From contig WPIO01000034.1 of assembly GCA_009760855.2 (NCBI GenBank), positions 1,749,001 to 1,813,000 of the forward strand: a DNA stretch of 64,000 nt, written 5' to 3'. The stretch is from Cristatella mucedo. Lineage: Eukaryota > Bryozoa > Phylactolaemata > Cristatellidae. A program made the translations under genes and the position numbers. Below, piece after piece: positions 1-8,803 of the stretch (positions are counted from its first letter, which is position 1; each line of letters opens with the position of its first letter). The notes below the pieces were generated by a model. The model had not been told where the DNA came from and did no database searches. It was given only the letters and a program-made list of their open reading frames with translations.

Positions 1-161
1 AGTATCCACTCTCCAGGGTCTGTATGGCTAGCAAACCCTCCGTGTAACCCATCATGGTAAGATGCAGCTCCTCATTCATAGTGCCTCACTAGCCGATGCC
101 CTAGCTCTGCTTCCCTTGGGAATGAGAAATAGTCTGCCAAGGGTATCAGCTGACCATGCGC

Positions 162-225
162 AATAATAATAATAATAATGATAAAATGTTTGTGTAGCGC
201 CCTCAGAGAACCTAATGTCTTTCTG
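162..225 (-). mobile_element. LINE 3' end
   Basis: ATT-unit tail and the GCGCCCTCAGAGAAC block of the CR1/L2-like family, minus orientation. Confidence 0.7.
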
Positions 226-500
226 GAATGGCTAGCCCAGGGCAGCTTTTTAGGTCTTTCATTCACTAGTTTGCCCCAATCACTTGGTTGGGCTGGGTAA
301 TGGTTTCTTCACCAAATGTAGTGGTTTTAGCCTCTCTCACAAGGCTGGTGCCTGTTTGCTTAATTTACTACCTCGTTGTCAGTAGGCCACAACGACATAT
401 GCTTTAGATATACTTCTGTTGCTACATGAACTTGCTTCTGTCATAGGACTTATGTTATGATCTGTCATTTATCATCCAGTTTCCAGTTTCGTGATTGCAG

Positions 501-701
501 TGTTAATAGCGTGTTGCCGACCGGGGCCGACTCGTTTTACTTTACTAACGTGATTTCCACTGGCAACAGTCTGCTCGGCCGACTTCATTTCCTTCTCTCC
601 TTGCCGTCCGGCAATATTGTCTACTTTAATGGTACTACATACAGCTATGCATTTAAAGGAGTTTGCAATGCAAATGGTATTGCAGCCACCAAGGATCTGA
701 G
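501..701 (+). CDS. PON-like exon a
   Basis: Acceptor ...GATTGCAG before base 501 and donor AG|GTGAGT after 701. The exon starts with the last base of a codon and ends in phase 2. It encodes about 67 residues with VNSVLPTG, SGNIVYFNG and NANGIA, which match the calcium-site strands of PON proteins in order and spacing. The exon covers the same stretch as one exon of vertebrate PON genes, so the intron positions look conserved (inference from memory of the family). Confidence 0.9.
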
Positions 702-1694
702 GTGAGTGCACCTTGATTTTTTAAGTGGGGCAGATTCATAATCGTTTTAAGCTGTGCAATGTGAGGATTTCTTCAGTTTAGGTTTGAAGCCTAGGAACCT
801 TTAAGCTAGTTTATGCTTTATTTGACTAAAAGGAAAAAGTAAAAAAAACTAAAACTTAAAGTAAAAAGGTCAGCTGATTCAGCGGTGTTATAGCAGCCGA
901 AGAGCATTAGCATCTATCACTCCCGCTTCCAGTGAGCAGTAATGAATGTCTTGCCTTCAGCAGGATTTGACCAGTGAACTCGTTCGTAAAGTGGGAGCAT
1001 CTTGCTCCTACCCTAGCAACCATTCATTGGTCATTTTCTTTAATTTTTTCATAATGATCATATTGCAAAGCTATAGGCAATAACTTGCTCAAGCTTGCCA
1101 GTGTCTACCGACTATGGCACATTCACGTCAGCCTGCTGCTTGTGTGCTACTTAGTGCCTCAACTGCTCTTCCGAGTCAGCTCTGCGTCTCACTTTCTCTT
1201 TGCTGTGTGAGATGAAGTCTGATGACTATCGAATAAGTGCCGAAACCAGTTAGGAATCTGATTGCACCATAGAAACTGTCCTCCATAACATCTACATAGC
1301 CTTTGTCGCTTTGTGGAGTTACATAGACGATACATTAAATTACATATTGTCTGTGCTCTACCCTTGATCAATAGCTCTTGTGTCAGTGGTCTACAATTGA
1401 TTAAGATTGCCTTTGTCAGTGGTTGGCTTTTGAATCACGTGCCTGTTGTTACCACTTCTTGTCTTTCCTAGAGCAGATTTTTTCCGGTGGGTACACATGG
1501 TTTGCCCATCCAAGGTCCCGAATATTCAATCTGCTGCATGGTCTAGTATTGGCTTTGGCTAAATGACAATACAATCCTGAAAGAATTTAAGACGATAGGC
1601 TACCTTTGTGCAAGCTGATGAGCCCGAAAGGCTGGTTAAAGTTGTATCCGTGATGGCTTGCCTCAGTTATCCCTGTTAGTTATTCCCAGTTACA

Positions 1695-1741
<47 letters not shown>

Positions 1742-4700
1742 CATCTATCCTCTCTTCCTCCCTTCCCTTTCTCTTCCCCCTGTTCCCCTTCTCTGTTTCC
1801 TCTGTCCCACCGTCTCCCCCTCTCTCTCTCCCTCCCTCTCTCCCTCCATGTCCTCATACTCCTCTATCTCTCTCTCTCTCTCTCTCTCTTGCTCTCTCCC
1901 ACCCTCCCTTCCTCAATCTGTATCTCTTTCTCTCTCAGTCTCAAAACCGGACTGTGTCAAGCAGTAGTTTAAACAGCTATGATGCCTTGGTTTTGTGCTG
2001 GATGACAATGCTAACGTAGCTTCCACAGCTCTGCAAGGTGCTCTTTATTAGCTGATGTAACAGCCTCATTCGTATAGAGGTAGAAGAGCCTTAATGGCTA
2101 TTACCGTGCTTGCAGTCGGCAACTAAGGATCGCCCACTGCAGGATTCGAACCTGCGACATTTGTCATGTAGATCAAGCGCCTTTCGTCCTGAGCTATAAC
2201 GGCCCTTGATTCTACTGGTATCAAGTCGTATTTGAACAGCATGCCCAGATTTCAGAGGCACATCTTATTCAATTTATTTTTGAGCTATCCGAATGATTGA
2301 TTTTTACTATATTATTGGTCTCTGCTAAGCGCTAAGCCGCTTGTAATTAGCTACTCTGTTTATGAGTTGCAGGCATGCAGCAAGAAATCGTTGCTTTCTG
2401 AAATAAGGGTGAAGCTGCCAATGACATTCTTCTAATATGTAAATTTCACTGTTAAATCAGTTCGTATTTACCTTATGCCGCCAGCTATGATACCATTTGG
2501 TAGAATGTGTTGAGCTTGTTTGACTGCTATGGCCGACTGTTGTGCTGAGGTGGCTGATGTTCGGTGCACCCACTGCTATAATCGCAGCCGTGAGATGGCT
2601 TGAAAGCCCGTTGGATTTGCTGAAATCCATCAGCTTTCAGCCACCCGGGTGATGATCACAGTGCATATGCTGCTCAATGAAACACGGCCGAGAGCACCTT
2701 TGTTAAGGGTATTTCTGCGACCGTTGTACTGTAAATTGTAGGTCAATGCATATGCATCACTCCTCATGGATTTAATTGACACGTTGCTAAAAAAAGATTA
2801 TTTCTAAACAGCTTTTCGCTAAAATTGTCGTGGCAGGTAGAAGGAAATATGCTAGATATATCCTAGTAGAAAAACAACTTAGGCCAACATTTCTGGATGC
2901 CGGCTGCTCGTTGCTAGCTATATAATATAGCTTCTGGATGGTTCTGAGAAGCAAGTGTGCCGTTGTAGCTCGCCCGTTTGACTATCGGCATCTGAGATGC
3001 CAAAACTTCAGGGGCCACCTGTTTTAATCATAGGTAGCAATATAATACATGAGGCATTCACATTTAAGGTGTATGCCTGATTTGACGTCTACTCGTTTTT
3101 GAGATGCAGACGTTTTTTCATGTTTAACCTCTACTTTTAGAAATTCCATCATCTGCTGCAGCTTCTCTTAGATTTGCATGCATTCATCTTTGCTGTGATA
3201 GCACTACACTTCCACAGTCTCAGCTTAGAGGAAATGCTTATTGCAAGCATGAAACATTATTGGGATTAGTCAGTAGAGCAGCATTCTGCAAATCATTCTA
3301 TCTGCCAGGACCTTAAATTATGTAATAAAATAACAATGTCAATACTAGCTCCTCTTGAGAACCAAATCTCTGTCTAGGCAATTTTCAAGTGCTAAAAAGG
3401 TTGCAATGCTGAGCTGGTTTGGCCCAGTGGTTAAGGTGCTCGCCCCGACCAAGGTCTGGCCAAGGTCGTGGGCTCAAGCCCCGTGACCCACGTGAAGCAC
3501 CTGAATAAAGATTTAGTTCTTTTAGAGCACTATACAAATGAATTATATATAAGCCAATTGGCTAGTTGTAGCATGCACAATTTCCGAACTCACTAGCACC
3601 CCTAGGGGATCCACAAGGCTGGAGCAAGTGCTGTGTGCAATATTATCTTTTATAATGCTGTCGAATTTAAAGATGTCAGACTGCTATTTTGAATGATGTT
3701 GGCTGTGACAATTCTTGCTTGTAGCACCATTTATCTGGGAGCCATGGAGCAGCTGCTCGTCCTAAGTAGATCACCGAGCTATGAACTGACGTTGAAGTCG
3801 GTAAGATTCCTGCAATGAATGGGCTGCGGCTAGCGTGTGCAGCACGCATGGATGCCGTTCTGTTAGCCGCAAGCAGCTGCTGCTAGCTGTCGTGGCTGTT
3901 TCGGTTGCTACTTGTGCTGCTGCAGCTACAGGTTTGGAAGTTGCAAAGCCATAAGATGACAGCTTCAGCACAGTGCGTGCGCCACATGCTCCCATGCTAA
4001 ACCGCTTTAGGCTGTACGCCTCGACTTTGCTGCCGACAACGTGTTTGTCGATGAGGATGGAGCCGTCTGGACTGCAGGCGTGCCAAGGATGATCGAGGTG
4101 ATGCAGTACCTGGACGATCATACAAAGCTGGCTGGTTCGAGGGTACGCCTTTATTAGCACGATCGGGATTGGTTGGAGTGAATTTGGTCGGCAGATCGAA
4201 GCTGCTGCCGTCTGTGCTTGATTGTAGGATCTATGTACAGTGATGCCACTTACAGTACAAGAGTCTTGCTAGTGGCAGCAAGGCAGTGGCATCTCTATTG
4301 TGATGCCAGCCCCAGCGTGAGCAAGGTCTAGCTTTCTCAGCCGCTCACCTATATATGCCCTCTTAGGTAAAGAGTATATGTAAAAGGTGTCATTGTCTCT
4401 CAGTCTTGGTTCTGCCTCTCTGACGCGCATCCCCACTCACTCATTGTCAGGGTCGCTGCTGGTCTCTCCTCAGTTTGGAGTCTTGTTCCCTACACTTGTA
4501 CCGTCATCTAACTGGCCATTTTGAATTGATAGCACATCTGCCCACGACTATTTTGTAGCATTTTTTGTTGTAAACAGACTTTCAGATTGCTTGTCCATTA
4601 TTCACCTTCTCCTGTCATTATGGTGCTGTTAAACCTTGATCACCGAGCTGTAGATTTGGGCTGCTTGCACGTCCCTTTTTCCGGGAAACCGATGTGTAGG

Positions 4701-5711
4701 AGAGTCATACACTGTTTAATGTATTCTGTGCATACTTGCCAGAGGAGACTTATATCCATCTAAACTGCTGACAATCCGGGCATAACCTCTCATTCTTTAG
4801 GCAGCATAATAGATATAGTTATAATGAAGGTTTTGCATAGCAGCCTAAGGTATCCAAGACATCCTGAGATCTAATACTATTTCAGACACTTGAGAAATTC
4901 TGGAAGCATGTCAATTAATTAGCGATATCATAGACCATTTCACTGCATTTTAAGTATGCAATGGGCAATCCACTGTGATCAAGTTCATTTTGCATGCTGA
5001 CCCTGTGCATGTCACCCCTAACCATGTTATTCATGTTTGTTTATCAAGCATGATATTACTCACCATTCAATTGCATTTCCCTTTGCAGCAAATGTAAAGC
5101 GCCTAGAGAGAGATTGAGTTCTCTGGGGGTGCTTTATCAAGTGCATTATTATAATTATTATTATTATTATTACTGTAAGGAACAAATATAGCGTAAGATC
5201 GGACGTTCTACCGGCAGCTGAGGTGGCTGTGACTCCTTCCGTCGGCTCCATGTGATCTCGAAGCACCCAAATCAACAAATTTGGCGATCTATATCGACCT
5301 AGTAGGTTTAGGCAAGTAGCTGGATCTTTTTCACAAGATGGCTGACTGTGATAAATTGTTTCATCGCATCGAAAGTACAAGTCTTATGCAACGACAACTA
5401 CTCTCCTACTGCCGACTATGGAACATCTTTTTCAGCGGTCCTGATATGCTACTTTTATGCTACTCACTACCTCAACTGCTCTCCTGACTCTGCTATGCTT
5501 CCCACTTTCTCTTTGTTGCGTGAGACGAAGTCTGTTGGCTACCGAATGCGTACCGAAAGCCGCTTAGGCTGTGAGTGCCCTATACAAAACTCTCCTTCGT
5601 AACACTCACATGGTCTTTATGACTTTGTGGAGTTACAAACGGAGTTACATTACATGCATACATACATAGATACATACATACATACATACATACATACATA
5701 CATACACACAC

Positions 5712-5750
<39 letters not shown>

Positions 5751-8315
5751 TACATACATACATACATACATACATACATACATACAAGTGAGACCAGTAA
5801 CTCTTTTTTATTGTGGTCATTTTTCTTGCTTCGTGAATGCATTGCAAATGTATATCACAGAATCCTTACTGAATGTTTTTTATCCTGCCTGGGCACCACT
5901 GGCATTGCATTACAACGGTTGGCATTACAACGGTTGGCCTTAGCCCAGGTGTAAGGGGCTTTCTCTTCGGGACCAAGGTCGTAGGTTCGAGTCCGGTAGT
6001 GGACGATCTTTTATTGCCCACTGCAAGTGGTAGTGATAGCTTTAAAGGTTCTTCTGCTTCTATATACGTGAGGCTGTTTCATCAGCTCTCCTTTTGCTTA
6101 GATTCAATCTCGTTGGGACATTGTATGAATAGACGGTAACCTTAAATTCTCACCTCTCTTGCAACTTGTGCTGCCGATGCACTTAACCTGGGACCGAAGC
6201 TGCAACTCACAAGTTTATGATAAATTAAATACTTTTTGAAAGAAAATCTAGTGTCTCCCGCAAACTCAGATGCCTAGCATTCTAACTTAACTTGGCCCGG
6301 ATGTCTCCTGTAGCCCAACAGCAATTGGTCACCTTACAGTCTCTTGCCGTGTTTGCAAGTGATATAAGGTGCCCAGAGCTTGTCTTGTTCCCTAAAAAGC
6401 ATGCCAAGTATTATTCCTAGGACTTGCACATCTTAGCAAGAGCTTTCATCGAGTACTTGTATGATGTCTTCATCAATTGTTTTTGCACCTAGAAAAATAC
6501 ATCTGCAGGGTTGCACATCTTAGTAGGAGCTTTCACAAGAGTACTTGTATGATGTCTTCATCAATTGTTTTTGCACCTAGAAAAATGCATCTGCAGGGTT
6601 GCACATCTTAGTAGGAGCTTTCACAAGAGTACTTGTATTATGTGTTCATAAATTGTTTTTGCACCTAGAAAAATGCATCTGCAGGGTGCTAGTAGCTTCT
6701 TGATGCCATGCCAGTCAAATATTGCTATTCGCTATTCTCTTACTTGGAAATAACGTAAAATCAAATTATCTTTAAAGATACTTATACGTTTCTATGGATA
6801 ATAGTATATAGTGTTAGGTCCACCTACCCTTTAATACTTGGGATAATGGCACTATGTGTGCTATACATGGGGCCTGAATTGAGCACGATGCATAGCAGCA
6901 AACCTAAGAATTTTGCAAAGCATCACATTCTTGACCACGGAAGATGAATTATTGTGAATCTTTAGCTATTAGCCTTAAACAAGGCAAAATAGATTTCAAT
7001 ATGTTACCTAGTCTCATTATTGTAATCTTTTTATGGTTGGTAGTAATATTTTGCCTCGAAAAAAGGACTAATATTTAAAATCTTTATATATTGCCAGTTT
7101 AGAACACTAAATACCAATTTATGGTACAATATAATTTCAGCCTTTTAAACCAGGCTTATGGGTTAGGGAAGGAGTGAAAAGTATGTGGTCCAACTGGGCC
7201 AGCTTGATATTTATGCCAAAGATCTATATAAATACAATATAATTGATTTGTATAGTGCTCTAAGAGAATTTAATCTCTATTCAAGTGCTTCACATATGCC
7301 ACGGGGCTCAGGTCCACGACCTTGGTCATCAAAATATATTCACCTCGCCCTTGGTTCGATGAAAATGCGTTTAGCAACAGTTACTTTGTGTCTCAATTGC
7401 ATAGTGAAACATGTACGATCCCCCTTTTTGGTAGAGTGAACTATAACTTACATACGACAAGACTCGTTGCTAGGCGCATCTTGGTTATGCCTATCGGAGG
7501 TGCATATTACCTTAGATAAGTAAATATATCAAATCCATCATAGCGGACAATGTCTTTCATTCATTTTGCCGTTAGAATATGCCAAGCTTATGAAAGCAAA
7601 CTTGTTTAGTGTGTGTGTCAGACTGCTGGGAGTGCCATGCCCACATGAGCTGGCCATGGCCACGGGGCACCAGTTTTAGGGACCCGTCAGATGTGGATGC
7701 GTATAAACTGGCCATAGCGGCAAAACGTAATCTTAAAAGTATTTTTGACAGGTTTCCGGAGTGCAGAGCTGAGCTGGAAGGCCGCCCACTTCTTTTGGTG
7801 CCAAAAATCGCCAGGTACCCCAACAGCTCAGCTCAAAAGTTGAAACTATTATCAGCAACCCGAGAAGCATATAAAAACTATGAGAAATGTATACCACAAG
7901 TCCTGTCATTCTTGGCCACGCATACACTGGACGGTGAAGGCCAAGATAGTCCGAAACGTTGTTTTAGATAGCATATCCCTACTGGCACTCTGCCGAGCTG
8001 CACAATACCTGTGCTTCAGGTGTAGGAGCGCAGCGGAAGAGCTCGGCAGTATCACGAATGACATTGCTTGTGTGCAATACTCAAGTCAGTCATTATTTAG
8101 ATCATGCTTCTTATGCCATCTCCAATCGAGCAGACGCTTTTCTTCCCCAGGTAATTAAGATTGAGTTCAACGATCAAGGTCATGATGTAACAGACGTTTA
8201 TGTTAATGATGGTCGGCAGCTAGTTGCTTCAACCAAGGCCATCTTCCACGACAGGCATTTACTCATCGGCACCATAGGTCACAGACTGCTACACTGTGAC
8301 GTCAACAGTTTCTGA
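501..8315 (+). CDS. paraoxonase/arylesterase-like gene, 3' half (4 exons)
   Basis: Exons 501-701, 3725-3800, 4011-4142 and 8151-8315 join in frame (phases 2, 0, 0) to give the C-terminal ~190 residues of a six-bladed beta-propeller hydrolase of the paraoxonase family, calcium-dependent enzymes that hydrolyse lactones and aryl esters. Seen in the sequence: VNSVLPTGADSFYFTN in the position of the human PON1 segment that begins with Asn168, NANGIA around Asn224, DFAADNVFVDEDG with the Asp269-Asn270 pair, and a C-terminal block (VTDVYVNDG, LLIGTIGHRLLHCDV) ending in the Cys that in PON1 forms the disulfide. Known of the family: Asn168, Asn224, Asp269, Asn270 and Glu53 bind the catalytic calcium. 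The first four are kept here and Glu53 lies in missing exons. The structural-calcium Asp169 is Ser and PON1 His285 is not conserved. The 5' exons are left of the window. The introns are large and packed with repeats. The family call is firm; the substrate is unknown. Confidence 0.92.
868..1010 (-). mobile_element. SINE B, degraded
   Basis: CAGCTGATTCAGC..., AAGAGCATTAGCATCTATCA and a remnant box B (CAGGATTTGACC on plus). Confidence 0.5.
1075..1350 (+). repeat. family C repeat (unclassified, ~275 bp)
   Basis: CTACCGACTATGGCACATTC, CTCACTTTCTCTTTGCTGTG, TTTGTGGAGTTACAT. Older copy than the others. Confidence 0.7.
1698..1950 (+). repeat. CT-rich microsatellite
   Basis: Pure CT runs at about 1700-1735 and 1862-1890 within a pyrimidine-rich tract. 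Confidence 0.9.
2050..2206 (-). mobile_element. SINE B (tRNA head)
   Basis: Minus strand: GTTATAGCTCAGGACGAAAG (box A), GCAGGTTCGAATCCTGC (perfect box B with T-stem), then GCGATCCTTAGTTGCCGACT and AAGAGGCTCTTCTAC-type body. Confidence 0.85.
3411..3551 (+). mobile_element. SINE A (tRNA head, LINE-like tail)
   Basis: Box A-like TGGCCCAGTGGTTAAGGTGC, box B-like GTGGGCTCAAGCC, then GCCTGAATAAAGATTTAGTT and an A/T tail. Confidence 0.85.
3725..3800 (+). CDS. PON-like exon b
   Basis: Acceptor TTGCTTGTAG|C and donor TCG|GTAAGA. The first base completes AG+C (Ser) from the previous exon. The encoded STIYLGAMEQLLVLSR and the following YELTLKS match the strand after the 'SPDGK' loop in PON1. There are 76 bases and the exon ends in phase 0. 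A minus-strand ORF at 3771-4160 covering part of it is a shadow. Confidence 0.88.
4011..4142 (+). CDS. PON-like exon c
   Basis: Acceptor CGCTTTAG|GCT and donor AGG|GTACGC; 132 bases, phase 0 at both ends. It encodes VRLDFAADNVFVDEDGAVW and more. The Asp-Asn pair (ADNV) sits where PON1 has Asp269-Asn270, two ligands of the catalytic calcium. The intron before it is only 210 bases, the one after is about 4 kb. Confidence 0.88.
4994..5173 (+). mobile_element. LINE 3' UTR and tail
   Basis: GCTGACCCTGTGCATGTCAC through AAATGTAAAGCGCCTAGAGA to an ATTATT tail. Same family as the other copies, 5'-truncated. Confidence 0.85.
5384..5657 (+). repeat. family C repeat
   Basis: Starts TGCAACGACAACTACTCTCC, includes CCACTTTCTCTTTGTTGCGT and ends GAGTTACATTACA. 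The TG...CA ends suggest a solo LTR or another terminal repeat, but no internal element was found. Confidence 0.78.
5655..5787. repeat. CATA/CA compound microsatellite
   Basis: (CATA)n, (CA)n, (CATA)n in series, directly after the 3' end of a family C copy. The Tyr-Val-Cys-Met frames on the minus strand are artefacts. Confidence 0.95.
5935..6110 (+). mobile_element. SINE B
   Basis: TGGCCTTAGCCCAGGTGTAA head, GTAGGTTCGAGTCCGG box B, body TGATAGCTTTAAAGGTTCTT ending GGCTGTTTCATCAGCT. A 15-base tandem duplication (TTACAACGGTTGGC) precedes the head. Confidence 0.8.
6424..6688 (+). repeat. triplicated ~88-bp minisatellite
   Basis: Three head-to-tail units beginning TTGCACATCTTAG at 6424, 6511 and 6599 and ending CATCTGCAGGG. 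Units 2 and 3 are closer to each other than to unit 1. No coding frame. Confidence 0.92.
7216..7330 (-). mobile_element. SINE A, 5'-truncated
   Basis: Tail and box B part present (GGACCTGAGCCCCGTGG on minus); box A missing. Confidence 0.75.
7609..7971 (+). CDS. unassigned ORF inside the last PON-like intron
   Basis: An open frame of about 120 codons with protein-like composition: Cys/Trp-rich at the front (CWECHAHMSWPWP), then a charged, probably helical stretch (DVDAYKLAIAAKRNLKS, EREAYKNYEKC-like region). The listed start is GTG, so a translation start is not established. It ends in TAG at 7971 and no splice donor stands out. No family was recognised. It could be a decayed transposon ORF, an alternative exon or chance. 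It has no resemblance to the PON-like exons on either side. Confidence 0.25.
   Translation: MCVSDCWECHAHMSWPWPRGTSFRDPSDVDAYKLAIAAKRNLKSIFDRFPECRAELEGRPLLLVPKIARYPNSSAQKLKLLSATREAYKNYEKCIPQVLSFLATHTLDGEGQDSPKRCFR
8151..8315 (+). CDS. PON-like terminal exon
   Basis: Acceptor TTTTCTTCCCCAG|GTA; phase 0; stop TGA at 8313-8315. The 54 residues include IKIEFNDQG, VTDVYVNDGRQL and LLIGTIGHRLLHCD, the standard C-terminal strands of paraoxonases including the conserved C-terminal Cys. The protein ends a few residues later (VNSF) than human PON1. Confidence 0.93.
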   Translation, partial: VIKIEFNDQGHDVTDVYVNDGRQLVASTKAIFHDRHLLIGTIGHRLLHCDVNSF

Positions 8316-8350
8316 GCTGCTTGCTTGCTGCTGTTCCAACACCTGTCAGA

Positions 8351-8522
8351 CTATGGGCAGTGTTTGTTATAGCTTTTAGCTACCAGTGGTTTTTGCAAGT
8401 TTTAGCATGGTTTAGGAGCTGATAATCAACTACCTACTATGGGCAGTGTTTGTTATAGCTTTTAGCTACCAGTGGTTTTGGCAAGTTTTAACATGGTTTA
8501 GGAGCTGATAATCAAATACCTA
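8351..8522 (+). repeat. 86-bp tandem duplication in the presumed PON-like 3' UTR
   Basis: Two nearly identical units starting CTATGGGCAGTG at 8351 and 8437, including TTATAGCTTTTAGCTACCAG and GAGCTGATAATCAA. Only a few substitutions separate the units, so the duplication is young. Confidence 0.9.
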
Positions 8523-8797
8523 GGGCAGATTGGTGTATTAACTCCGAGCTATTGCCTAACTCGACATTTAAGTACATCAAATCTCATGGTCATTTTTAAG
8601 TGCCATCTACAGCTGATATAATTTGCAGCCTAAGCGCCCAGAGCAGGTGTTCTACTGCATGGCACCGTAATCTTATATGTTCGAAATAACATGGTTGGCA
8701 TCCTGCAATCACACAATGCTTTTGCAATTTTTAACTCACCTTGTCAGCCATGGGGCGATTCCAGGCTTGCAGCCTGAGCTGTTTTGCCGAGAATTCG

Positions 8798-8803
8798 AAT
8801 AAA
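8798..8803 (+). promoter_or_regulatory. candidate poly(A) signal of the PON-like gene
   Basis: AATAAA about 480 bases after the PON-like stop codon, the first clear hexamer downstream. The intervening 3' UTR contains an 86-bp tandem duplication (8351-8522). Inferred from position only. Confidence 0.45.

Larger units (their letters stand above)
702..3724 (+). other. intron a-b of the PON-like gene, contents
   Basis: About 3 kb between exons a and b. It holds a degraded SINE B copy (868-1010, minus), a family C copy (about 1075-1350), CT microsatellites (1698-1950), a SINE B copy (2050-2206, minus) and a SINE A copy (3411-3551, plus). No coding signal was seen in the remainder, including 2210-3400. 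Confidence 0.7.
4143..8150 (+). other. intron c-d of the PON-like gene, contents
   Basis: About 4 kb holding a LINE 3' end (4994-5173, plus), a family C copy (5384-5657), a CATA/CA microsatellite (5655-5787), a SINE B copy (5935-6110), a triplicated ~88-bp unit (6424-6688), a SINE A tail (7216-7330, minus) and an unassigned ORF (7609-7971). AT-rich 6690-7180 shows nothing recognisable. Confidence 0.7.

Noticed and set aside
2120-2206. A functional tRNA gene
   Set aside because: The tRNA-like head belongs to SINE B; no full cloverleaf with acceptor stem, and copies are dispersed with the same body.
3771-4160. 129-codon minus-strand ORF
   Set aside because: Shadow of two PON-like exons on the plus strand.
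5580-5847. Tyr/Val/Cys/Met repeat proteins on the minus strand
   Set aside because: Translation of CATA/CA microsatellite.
6424-6688. CRISPR-like array
   Set aside because: Head-to-tail units without spacers in a eukaryotic intron; a minisatellite.
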